Of a stretch of 11,001 nucleotides of DNA, positions 1-6,305 are shown piece after piece. A model generated the notes under the pieces. The model saw nothing but the letters and a program-made list of their open reading frames with translations, made no database searches and had not been told where the DNA came from. The first letter of the stretch is position 1. Every line of letters begins with the position of its first letter. A program made the translations under genes and the position numbers. Source of the DNA: Bacteroidales bacterium (GTDB lineage: Bacteria; Bacteroidota; Bacteroidia; Bacteroidales; UBA7960); contig SLDN01000104.1 in assembly GCA_007125275.1 (NCBI GenBank), forward strand, positions 1 through 11,001. Reading direction: 5' to 3'.

Positions 1-20
1 AAGCAAATAAGGCAAATATA

Positions 21-53
21 ATGAATTATCCAAAACAAAATTCAATAGTTTGA
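21..53 (+). other. 10-codon ORF ending on the purN start (possible coupling leader)
   Basis: An ATG at 21 opens a ten-codon frame whose TGA stop (51-53) overlaps the proposed TTG start of purN (50-52). It has no recognisable ribosome binding site. The overlap would allow translational coupling, but a frame this short in AT-rich DNA can easily arise by chance. The run of nine A residues directly after it (53-61) is also a place where a sequencing or replication slip could occur. Confidence 0.15.
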
Positions 54-691
54 AAAAAAAACCGCATCTACAAAAAGCGCCAGGTTTGAACACCCCGACA
101 GGGAAGTGTCGACTTGCCATTCTGGCTTCCGGCAGCGGCAGCAATGCGCAGCGCTTTATAGATTATTTCAGGGAGCACCCAAAAATTGAGATTGCCGTCA
201 TCATTTCCAACAATTCGGGGGCCTATGTTCTGAAACGTGCCGAGGAGGCAGGGATTCCGACTGTTGTCGTTCCTAAATCAGGCTGGGATGACAAGGGAAC
301 GATCAAGGCTCTGTTTCAGTCGCACAGGGTGGATGCCGTCGTACTTGCAGGATATTTGCTGCTGCTGCCATCCTGGTTCATAGCGATGTTTCCGAGCAGA
401 ATTTTCAATATCCACCCGGCATTGTTACCTGATTTTGGGGGCAAAGGGATGTACGGGATCCACGTACACCGTGCCGTTATAGATTCGGGTGCAAGGCAAA
501 GCGGCATCACCATACATCTGGTCAATGAAGCCTATGATGAAGGGGAGATATTGTTCCGGGAAAAGCTGAACGTGTTGCCTGAGGACACGCCTGAATCGCT
601 GGCGCGCAGAGTTCTGGTACTTGAACACCGGTATTACCCCCGTGTTGTTGCAGACTATCTTTCAGGACTACGCTCACTATCCTTCGAATAA
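50..691 (+). CDS. purN: Phosphoribosylglycinamide formyltransferase
   Basis: This cytosolic enzyme moves the formyl group of 10-formyl-tetrahydrofolate to GAR, giving FGAR in de novo purine synthesis. The 213-residue protein has the glycine-rich phosphate loop GSGSN (28-32), then NNSGAYV (54-60), the core NIHPALLP (120-127) with the catalytic pair Asn120 and His122, and the folate-site Asp163 in YDEGE. These match Asn106/His108/Asp144 of the E. coli enzyme, and the length is near the family norm. The start is uncertain. No ATG is available in frame; TTG at 50 gives about 18 residues before the first strand, longer than usual, whereas TTG at 86 would give a more typical N-terminus. Neither has a clear ribosome binding site. 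The gene stands alone and converges on the metallopeptidase gene 63 bases away. Family assignment is secure; only the start is in doubt. Confidence 0.95.
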   Translation: MKKKPHLQKAPGLNTPTGKCRLAILASGSGSNAQRFIDYFREHPKIEIAVIISNNSGAYVLKRAEEAGIPTVVVPKSGWDDKGTIKALFQSHRVDAVVLAGYLLLLPSWFIAMFPSRIFNIHPALLPDFGGKGMYGIHVHRAVIDSGARQSGITIHLVNEAYDEGEILFREKLNVLPEDTPESLARRVLVLEHRYYPRVVADYLSGLRSLSFE

Positions 692-754
692 AGACATAAC
701 CTGAAGGCAACGGGCAGCCTCTGATCTGCACAATCGGCCATATCCCTTCCCGGA

Positions 755-2809
755 TTAGAGCAGTGCATCTACGCTTTTCTTGCCGGCATCAAGCAGTGGC
801 CTGGCCGACAGGGGCTCGCCAACGGCTTCGTCCATCCACTTACCGGGTGTGAGCCTTCCGATGGAGAACATACGGTCAATCTCGTCGGCGATGCGCTTAT
901 CACGAATTTCTTCTTCTATCTGGAACTCAATAAGGTGACCCAAGGGGTAGGCGCTCAGGTAGAGCGGATAGCTGATCATATGGGAATAGACAGCGAGTAT
1001 CGGGGTATTTTCAATGCCAAAAACAGGTGCGAAATATTTATTCCAGACATCCACGGCGATCGCCATTGTTTTTTCCTTGAGCTGCTGCGGGGTGGCATTG
1101 GGGTTGTCATACATCCACCGCCATACCCCCATATCTACGAGCGAAACACCCATGATCTCATAAGTGCCCCAGAGGATATCGAGCGTTTTCAGGTATTCCA
1201 GATGGGGGTCGTCAGATTGCATACCAAGCAGTTCAAGGTCGCGGGTCTGGAAGATGAATGCCAGTGCTTCAGTGAAAGCAGTGTTGGGAATGCCGTTGAG
1301 CATGTAATGATCAACATCGTGCAGGCTGATTGTTTGTTCCACGTTGTGACCAAGTTCGTGTGCAGCGATGTTGAAACCGTTGTATGTCATGCCTTCACTG
1401 GCGATGCGCGTGCGCAGGTGAGAGTACTGTGAGCGCATCTGGGCGCCCCATGCGTGACCGGCACCCCTGGCACCTTCCACAACAATTTTAGAAGAGATCT
1501 CTTCTGCGCGTTGACGGCTGTATCCCAGCTTCATCAACAGGTCGGGTATGCCTTTCTCAAGCGCTGCAGCATCAGGATATTTTTCACGCACCACCCTGTC
1601 GAGCTCTGCCTCAGGGATGCCGCTGCGAGCCTTAAAACCATCATACCAGATATCAAAAGGCTCAAGATCTCGTCCCAGCCTTTTGGCAATCAACGCACCG
1701 ACCTCTTTGATCACCGGGTCGCTTACAAGCTCAATAAAAATGGCCTCCACCTCATCCATGCTAAGCTCCAGCCCTTGCTCGAAAGCACGTTGTATTGCTG
1801 TAGGATAATTTGGAGCATATGGGTCTGCCGCACTGCGCGCATGGAAGTTATCCAGGAGATGCTGATATCTTGTATTTGGTTCGGGGTCAGTATCCACGGA
1901 GGCTCCATCGCGGGTAACAGCATTGGTGTAAGGGTTCCATTGCACGTCCTCGTTGTTGATCACCCCGGCCGGTATGCTTTGGTCGATGATTCGCTGCATC
2001 ACCCGGTAAATCATATTCTGCTTTTCCAGCCCTTCCGCTGTTCCATCATAGTTAGACTTGAGCTCATCGCGCAGGCCCCAGTGTGTGATCAGCCGAAGAT
2101 GTTCAGGGAACAATTGTTCGCCGTCATCATTGACCAGCTGCCCCATAACAATATTATATTCAGATACATAGTTGTCGGCATCCGTACCCACACGCGACAT
2201 TTCCTGGTTGACATGCGCTGGCACACGCGAGGTAAAAATGTCACCCATGCGGGCATAAGCCCACTGCAAACGATCCCAGTCGGTTCCGAGCTTGTTTTTT
2301 TCATCCAGAGAATAAAATGGAAAATTCAGGATGGTTAAAAAAGCAATCTTGTTTTTGTAGAAGTCCTCAGCCAGATGCGCAGAAGGGGCGTAGCTGCCAA
2401 ACAGGACATCCACCGGTTTGATTGGCCCCCAGTCAAGGTGGAGCGGCTTCATCAGCTCAAGCATCATCTGGTTGAAATGGCCCCAGATGTATTCAGAGTT
2501 GCGCGACAAAGTATGAAAGAGCTCCTTTCGCTGAGCGTCGTCGCCCTGGTAGTTATTCAGGCAAAAATTAGTGTATGTTTCTGTGCTGCCATCTTCGGCA
2601 GTCCATAAAGCAGCGACCTGGGCTGCACCACGCCTGATTAACCCGGCCCGATCGGCACCGTGCTGCTCAATTAATTGATTAACAACATTCTCAATCGCAT
2701 TTTCAGATATAACGCCCATATCTTTACCGTGTTTTTTACCACTGTCGGCGGTACATCCCAAGAATAGCAGCACCGCAGTGATTGTCAATAAATTCATAAT
2801 GTTTTTCAT
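755..2809 (-). CDS. Exported zinc metallopeptidase lipoprotein, M3-like gluzincin
   Basis: The 684-residue product starts with a lipoprotein signal: a short basic N-terminus, a hydrophobic stretch and the lipobox LFLGC with Cys19, so it is probably anchored in the outer or inner membrane facing the periplasm or outside. The zinc site is HELGH (484-488), giving His484, Glu485 and His488. A glutamate 26 residues later in FTEALAF (Glu514) is a good third ligand. That spacing resembles M3-family oligopeptidases (thimet/oligopeptidase F type). A C-terminal stretch rich in Tyr and His (about 608-625) sits where M3 enzymes carry substrate-binding Tyr/His residues. The second His after the HEXGH motif of classical M3 members is absent, and most of the N-terminal 450 residues are not recognisable to me. 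It probably trims peptides, but the substrate is unknown. It is monocistronic, between convergent purN and divergent encapsulin genes. The start is fixed by the signal peptide. Confidence 0.8.
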   Translation of the reverse strand: MKNIMNLLTITAVLLFLGCTADSGKKHGKDMGVISENAIENVVNQLIEQHGADRAGLIRRGAAQVAALWTAEDGSTETYTNFCLNNYQGDDAQRKELFHTLSRNSEYIWGHFNQMMLELMKPLHLDWGPIKPVDVLFGSYAPSAHLAEDFYKNKIAFLTILNFPFYSLDEKNKLGTDWDRLQWAYARMGDIFTSRVPAHVNQEMSRVGTDADNYVSEYNIVMGQLVNDDGEQLFPEHLRLITHWGLRDELKSNYDGTAEGLEKQNMIYRVMQRIIDQSIPAGVINNEDVQWNPYTNAVTRDGASVDTDPEPNTRYQHLLDNFHARSAADPYAPNYPTAIQRAFEQGLELSMDEVEAIFIELVSDPVIKEVGALIAKRLGRDLEPFDIWYDGFKARSGIPEAELDRVVREKYPDAAALEKGIPDLLMKLGYSRQRAEEISSKIVVEGARGAGHAWGAQMRSQYSHLRTRIASEGMTYNGFNIAAHELGHNVEQTISLHDVDHYMLNGIPNTAFTEALAFIFQTRDLELLGMQSDDPHLEYLKTLDILWGTYEIMGVSLVDMGVWRWMYDNPNATPQQLKEKTMAIAVDVWNKYFAPVFGIENTPILAVYSHMISYPLYLSAYPLGHLIEFQIEEEIRDKRIADEIDRMFSIGRLTPGKWMDEAVGEPLSARPLLDAGKKSVDALL

Positions 2810-2850
2810 GGTCTGTTTTTTTTAAAAGATTGTCTTTTCAATTCAGCCCA

Positions 2851-2858
2851 CAAATATA
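2851..2858 (-). promoter_or_regulatory. Probable -7 element for the metallopeptidase gene
   Basis: Read on the minus strand this is TATATTTG, an exact match to the Bacteroidota -7 consensus TAnnTTTG, about 42 bases upstream of the metallopeptidase ATG. No clear TTTG -33 box lies at the expected 19-21 base spacing; the sequence there is AAAACAG-like. The promoter is therefore plausible but incomplete. Confidence 0.4.
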
Positions 2859-2934
2859 TGTAAAATCTTTTCTGTTTTGACTTACTGAGAAGCCCCTTTT
2901 GTATCACAAAGCAAACAAATCGCAAGGTCATTTG

Positions 2935-2966
2935 TTTGTATAGTGGAGCTAAATTGCTTATATTTG
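2935..2966 (+). promoter_or_regulatory. Bacteroidota-type promoter for the encapsulin operon
   Basis: TTTG at 2935-2938 and TATATTTG at 2959-2966 are separated by exactly 20 bases, matching the Bacteroidota housekeeping promoter pattern (TTTG, 19-21 bases, TAnnTTTG). A transcript should begin a few bases after 2966, leaving an untranslated leader of about 240 bases before the cargo gene. No equally good promoter is visible closer to the ATG. The site is read from the sequence; its activity is inferred. Confidence 0.6.
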
Positions 2967-2979
2967 CCATTGGCAATGG
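2964..2979. promoter_or_regulatory. Double palindrome at the encapsulin start site, candidate operator
   Basis: Two perfect inverted repeats overlap here: TTGCC-ATT-GGCAA (2964-2976) and CCATTG-G-CAATGG (2967-2979). They begin inside the -7 element and cover the expected transcription start, which is where a repressor dimer would block RNA polymerase. The sequence matches no regulator site I can name; it is not an obvious Fur or FNR box. A short RNA hairpin at the 5' end of the transcript is the alternative reading. Confidence 0.4.
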
Positions 2980-3009
2980 ATATCTGCCTTTATTATCATA
3001 TGAAATGCC

Positions 3010-3041
3010 CATGTTGAAAATCCCGACCATCCGGGAACATG
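3010..3041 (+). other. Potential hairpin in the encapsulin leader
   Basis: CATGTT (3010-3015) can pair with AACATG (3036-3041), and inside it CCCG (3022-3025) with CGGG (3032-3035) around a six-base loop. A six-base bulge (3016-3021) sits on the 5' side. This is the only sizeable structure I can see in the long leader. No U tract follows, so it is not a simple terminator. It does not match any riboswitch class I recognise. Confidence 0.3.
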
Positions 3042-3188
3042 ATTTATGACACACAGACGGATAATTATGACTACATGGCGTTTTTTAAGTCTGCGAACCT
3101 TTGTATGAAAAAAGACAGCCTTATATTCCACAATAGATTGATTAACAGTACACTGAATTATCAAAAACAGATAAAACATAAATCATAA
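3011..3188 (+). other. Chain of three tiny ORFs joined by ATGA overlaps
   Basis: Three consecutive small frames lie in the encapsulin leader: 12 codons (3011-3049), 20 codons (3046-3108) and 27 codons (3105-3188). Each start codon overlaps the previous stop as ATGA, the arrangement used for translational coupling. None has a Shine-Dalgarno sequence, and the peptides resemble nothing I know. A five-codon frame at 3000-3017 overlaps the first. Chance is a serious possibility in AT-rich DNA, since ATGA junctions are short. Another reading is the eroded remains of a small gene. Confidence 0.2.
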
Positions 3189-3214
3189 CTATTAACCTTT
3201 AACTGTATAATATC

Positions 3215-3577
3215 ATGTCAAATTATCACGAACCAGCAGAAGAGTTATCACCGGAGGCACGCAATTTTTCACGTGCTTTGAACAGTTTAAAAGAAGAGAT
3301 TGAAGCTGTTGACTGGTACCACCAGCGTGTGGTGACCAGCAACGACAAGGACCTCGCGGCCATTATGGCACACAACCGCGACGAGGAGATTGAGCATGCC
3401 TGCATGACGCTCGAATGGTTGCGCCGCAACATGCCCGGTTGGGATGAGGAGTTGCGCAACTGGCTCTTCAAGGAGGGCGACATCATGGGCGCCCATGGGG
3501 ACGACCATGGCCACGACGATCATGATGAGCATTCAGAAGGAAGCTCAGATTCATTAGGAATTGGAAAAATTAAATAA
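3215..3577 (+). CDS. Encapsulated ferritin-like protein (EncFtn), encapsulin cargo
   Basis: This 120-residue protein is the iron-oxidising cargo of an encapsulin compartment. EncFtn proteins form ring-shaped decamers whose ferroxidase sites lie between subunits. The helices contain EEIEAVDWY (27-35) and HNRDEEIEH (53-61). Against the Rhodospirillum rubrum protein, with an offset of four, the ferroxidase residues Glu32/Glu62/His65 become Glu28/Glu58/His61, and Trp38/Tyr39 become Trp34/Tyr35; all are present. The C-terminus DSLGIGKIK (112-120) is a shell-targeting peptide of the LGIG type. Between them lies an unusual linker (about 94-106) dense in His and Asp. The gene is first in the operon, 17 bases before the shell gene. 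It has no visible Shine-Dalgarno sequence, unlike the shell gene. The product should convert Fe(II) to Fe(III) for storage inside the shell. Confidence 0.95.
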   Translation: MSNYHEPAEELSPEARNFSRALNSLKEEIEAVDWYHQRVVTSNDKDLAAIMAHNRDEEIEHACMTLEWLRRNMPGWDEELRNWLFKEGDIMGAHGDDHGHDDHDEHSEGSSDSLGIGKIK

Positions 3578-3582
3578 TTAAA

Positions 3583-3587
3583 GGAGG
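3583..3587 (+). promoter_or_regulatory. Strong Shine-Dalgarno sequence of the shell gene
   Basis: GGAGG, within AAAGGAGG, lies seven bases before the shell gene ATG. It is the only textbook Shine-Dalgarno sequence I see at a gene start in this window, whose other starts are typical of Bacteroidota in lacking one. It fixes the start and suggests the shell is translated more strongly than the cargo. Confidence 0.75.
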
Positions 3588-3594
3588 ACAAACG

Positions 3595-4386
3595 ATGGAT
3601 ATTTTAAGAAAATCAATGGCACCCATTTCGGATGCTGCCTGGAAAGAAATAAACGAAACAGCTGTAGATGTCTTGACGTCAGTATTGTCAGGGCGGAAGT
3701 TCCTCGATGTGGAAGGCCCCAAAGGCTGGGACTATGCCGCTTTATCGACCGGACGCATTGAAGTGCCTGCCAACCAGAAAGGTGCTGTAAAATTTGGCAC
3801 ACACCAGGTTTTGCCGCTGGTGGAAGCACGCGTACCTTTTGAGCTGAATATTTGGGAGCTCGACAATGTGGCACGTGGCGCTGAGGACATTGACCTGAGC
3901 GCAATGGAAGACGCTGCCCGCGAGATTGCAAAATTCGAAGAAAGTGCGATCTATGAAGGCTTCAAAGCAGGCAAAGTAGGCGGACTTAAGCAGAGTTCTG
4001 ACTATGAGCCAATGACATTCCCTGCGGCCGATGAAGATATTGCTGGCGTTGTAGCCACAGCCGTTTCCAAATTAAAAGCAGCCTCTATCGAAGGGCCGTA
4101 TTCACTCATACTGAACACAGAAAAGTGGCAGAAGATTCACTCATATGTGAAAGGCTATCCGCTGCGCAAGCAACTTGAGAGCCTGCTTGGCGGCAAAATC
4201 ATCATGGCCCCTTATGTAAAAGATTCATACCTGGTGTCAGAACGGGGTGGTGACTTCCGCCTGGTACTTGGGCAGGACCTTTCAATCGGTTACGAATCAC
4301 ACAACAACAAAACTGTACAATTGTACTTTACAGAGTCGTTCACCTTCCAGGTGATTGACCCCGCCGCAGTCTTGGTAATAAAATAA
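3595..4386 (+). CDS. Encapsulin shell protein, family 1 (linocin M18-like, HK97 fold)
   Basis: The 263-residue product is the capsid-like shell subunit; its length matches the 264-residue Thermotoga maritima encapsulin that forms a 60-subunit T=1 cage. Visible family landmarks are the N-terminal cargo-docking helix region (MDILRKSMAPIS onward), GPKGWDYAALSTGRI (41-55), RVPFELNIWELDNVARG (79-95), LILNTEKW (171-178) and a C-terminal strand ending FQVIDPAAVLVIK. Arg79 and Trp87 fall at the positions I recall as flavin-contacting in the Thermotoga shell, so flavin binding is possible. The gene follows the EncFtn gene by 17 bases with a strong ribosome binding site, and a hairpin lies just after its stop. 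Together the two genes form a complete minimal iron-storage encapsulin operon. Composition is similar to neighbouring genes. Confidence 0.97.
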   Translation: MDILRKSMAPISDAAWKEINETAVDVLTSVLSGRKFLDVEGPKGWDYAALSTGRIEVPANQKGAVKFGTHQVLPLVEARVPFELNIWELDNVARGAEDIDLSAMEDAAREIAKFEESAIYEGFKAGKVGGLKQSSDYEPMTFPAADEDIAGVVATAVSKLKAASIEGPYSLILNTEKWQKIHSYVKGYPLRKQLESLLGGKIIMAPYVKDSYLVSERGGDFRLVLGQDLSIGYESHNNKTVQLYFTESFTFQVIDPAAVLVIK

Positions 4387-4399
4387 AACTGTCAAATAC

Positions 4400-4440
4400 G
4401 CCAATCAGCTAATTCTCATATTATCTGGTTGGCTTATTTT
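4400..4440. terminator. Hairpin between convergent encapsulin and mscS-type genes
   Basis: GCCAATCAG (4400-4408) pairs with CTGGTTGGC (4425-4433) as a nine-base-pair stem with one G-U pair and a 16-base loop, followed on the plus strand by TTATTTT. The minus-strand side also leads into T-rich sequence (roughly 4396-4381), so it may serve both genes. The large loop makes it weaker than a classic terminator. The channel gene stop codon begins at its right foot. Confidence 0.55.
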
Positions 4441-6068
4441 GTGAAGTGTGACTCCATCACCTGTTTGAATTCACCCATTGACATATCGTGCCTGGGGGTA
4501 AGGCTTTCCTTCCCGGGGAAGTTTTCCATGTGCAGCGTACTGGTTGGGAATGCAAAACGCACTCCGAGCTTTTCGGCGAGACGAACAATCTCGATGAGGA
4601 CTTCGTGGCGGGCCTTCAGCTCTTCGGGCCAGGTGGGCACGGCAAAGAAGATGTAAAACATGATTCTCAGGGAGAAGTCGCCCATCTCGTTAAACTCCAC
4701 AATATAGAAGTCTTTGCGGGTTTTTGGATGGTTATCTACAATTTTACGCAGGCCCTGCACGAATACTTCGATCAGGTCAGGCGGGGTATCATAGGTAATG
4801 GCGATATGCATAAAGAAGCGCCGGAATTCGCGTAAGCCATGATTGTCGATGGCGGAGTCTGCCAGGCGGCCATTTGGAACATAATACAGGGAGTTGCGGA
4901 ATGTCCGGATGCGTGTTGAGCGAAAGCCTACGTCTTCAACTGTACCATCGATCTCTCCGCTCGTGATCCAGTGACCTATTGAGAAAGGCTTGTCAAGGAA
5001 GATCATTAGCGACCCAAAAAAGTTTTTTAAGGTGTCCTGGGCGGCGAGCGCTACGGCCAGACCACCAATGGAAAGACCGGCAAGCAAGGCGGTGATGTTC
5101 ACGTCAAGATTTTGCAAGATAAACAGACCACCAATGATGACTACAAATACCCTGAGCACTTTCCTGATAATGGGTATGACGTGATCATCAATGCCGGAGT
5201 CTTTTTTGCCGGAAATCTTTTCAAGATATAATGAAAACACATCTATAAGCTTGTAGAATACCAGGGTAGCAAAAAACGGGAGAATGGCCTTGAAGAAAAA
5301 AGTAAAATACTTGGCCAACTCCACAGGCAGCTGTAAAAGTGGAAAAGCTACCATGACAAACACAAAAACAATAAACAGGCTGATTGGTTTTGCTACGGGC
5401 AACAGGTAAGGCCTCACCAGCTTGTCATAACCCATCTGGTGTGCGCCTCTGTATAAAAGACGGCTCAATAAAAAGCTGAGCAACTTGTGTATCAAAAAGC
5501 TCAAAAAGATGATGAGCAGGATACCCAGGTGCTGCCAGATGTAGAGGCCAACAAAAGTGTGTGATCCTATTTTAGGGAAGAGGTTAATCAGCAGGTCGGG
5601 GCCAAAGGGAAATACTTCGCGGTGCAGCCGGTCGATCTCGCTTATGCTTTCTCTGCTGTATAGCCAGCGGTTGTCGTACTTCACCAGGTAAATCTCCGGG
5701 AGGTGACGGTTAACTATGTATACGTTTAACCCGTGAATGGTATCGGTGTAATTTGGTTCCCGGGGTGCCGCTTGCAAATCAACATAGTAGCCTTTGCCAT
5801 CAAAAACCTGTTTGAGATTGATGGCATAACCCCTGGCCTCTTCGAGCAAGATGGCCGGATGCATAAAGACTTGAGCTGCCTTGTCAGGATCATAACTTTC
5901 AGGCTGTAAAAAATAAAGGTGCGTCTTAATGGCATGAAAAGGCGTGCTTAGATTCACTGAAACCGTCTCCGGATCAAGAACTTCCGCCGGCTCCTGTAAT
6001 GAAAGAGCAGACAAATTGAAGTGAAAAGCCAAAAACAACAGCAAGGAAAGAAACAAAGACTTCTTCAT
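4434..6068 (-). CDS. MscS-family mechanosensitive ion channel
   Basis: The 544-residue protein should be an inner-membrane channel that opens under membrane tension and releases solutes on osmotic downshock. It begins with a cleavable-looking signal sequence (1-22), followed by about 150 residues likely to lie in the periplasm. Hydrophobic segments sit at roughly 172-192, 228-248, 256-276 and 303-320. The pore helix, rich in Gly and Ala, is at about 324-345 (LLAGLSIGGLAVALAAQDTL). After it comes the characteristic MscS beta domain, with FFGSLMIFLDKPFSIGHWI (350-368), DGTVEDVGFRSTRIRT (374-389) and YVPNGRLADSAIDN (396-409), then the cytoplasmic alpha/beta domain. It is longer than E. coli MscS (286 residues) because of the exported N-terminal region and extra membrane helices. 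It stands alone and converges on the encapsulin operon. The beta-domain motifs make the family secure; gating behaviour is not predictable. Confidence 0.93.
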   Translation of the reverse strand: MKKSLFLSLLLFLAFHFNLSALSLQEPAEVLDPETVSVNLSTPFHAIKTHLYFLQPESYDPDKAAQVFMHPAILLEEARGYAINLKQVFDGKGYYVDLQAAPREPNYTDTIHGLNVYIVNRHLPEIYLVKYDNRWLYSRESISEIDRLHREVFPFGPDLLINLFPKIGSHTFVGLYIWQHLGILLIIFLSFLIHKLLSFLLSRLLYRGAHQMGYDKLVRPYLLPVAKPISLFIVFVFVMVAFPLLQLPVELAKYFTFFFKAILPFFATLVFYKLIDVFSLYLEKISGKKDSGIDDHVIPIIRKVLRVFVVIIGGLFILQNLDVNITALLAGLSIGGLAVALAAQDTLKNFFGSLMIFLDKPFSIGHWITSGEIDGTVEDVGFRSTRIRTFRNSLYYVPNGRLADSAIDNHGLREFRRFFMHIAITYDTPPDLIEVFVQGLRKIVDNHPKTRKDFYIVEFNEMGDFSLRIMFYIFFAVPTWPEELKARHEVLIEIVRLAEKLGVRFAFPTSTLHMENFPGKESLTPRHDMSMGEFKQVMESHFTK

Positions 6069-6101
6069 AATGTATTTTTAAATCATTGAACAAAGGTGCA
6101 A

Positions 6102-6109
6102 CAAAGATA
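6102..6109 (-). promoter_or_regulatory. Probable -7 element for the mechanosensitive channel gene
   Basis: On the minus strand this reads TATCTTTG, an exact TAnnTTTG match about 34 bases upstream of the ATG. The region where a -33 TTTG should lie is T-rich (complement of the A run at 6128-6134) but contains no exact box. Confidence 0.4.
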
Positions 6110-6160
6110 TTGCATTTTGATGTAAAGAAAAAAACTGTTTTTACAGATGCAGGAAGAGTT

Positions 6161-6185
6161 GTCGATTGCCGATTGTCGATTGCCG
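6161..6185. repeat. Short tandem repeat, about two 14-base units
   Basis: GTCGATTGCC occurs at 6161-6170 and again at 6175-6184, linked by GATT, so a 14-base unit is repeated nearly twice. It lies in the 237-base gap (6069-6305) between the permease stop and the channel start. I see no other defined element in the rest of that gap apart from the -7 box near 6102. The alternation of 'GATTGCC' and 'GATTGTC' resembles low-complexity intergenic repeats that can vary in copy number; its role is unknown. Confidence 0.6.
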
Positions 6186-6305
6186 GTACAGACATAAAAG
6201 CCGGAAGCAGGAGGCCTGGAAGAAGAAAACAGAGGCTCGCATCTACATCTAGCTTTAGCCTTCAATTCGGGATTTCAGGTGTAACAAAAAAGCAACAGCC
6301 AGCAA

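Larger units (their letters stand above)
2810..3214. other. 405-base divergent intergenic region
   Basis: This gap separates the start codons of the metallopeptidase gene (-) and the encapsulin cargo gene (+). It holds a leftward -7 element near 2851, a well-formed rightward promoter at 2935-2966, a double palindrome at 2964-2979, a potential hairpin at 3010-3041 and a chain of tiny overlapping ORFs at 3011-3188. The longer reverse-strand frames here carry no recognisable protein features and were left out. Confidence 0.7.

Noticed and set aside
1454..2338. 294-codon plus-strand ORF
   Set aside because: It lies wholly antisense within the metallopeptidase gene, which has a signal peptide and zinc site; the plus-strand frame shows no coherent protein features.
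2806..3179. Two reverse-strand ORFs (82 and 73 codons) in the divergent intergenic region
   Set aside because: They overlap each other in different frames, lack ribosome binding sites and family features, and cross the rightward encapsulin promoter.
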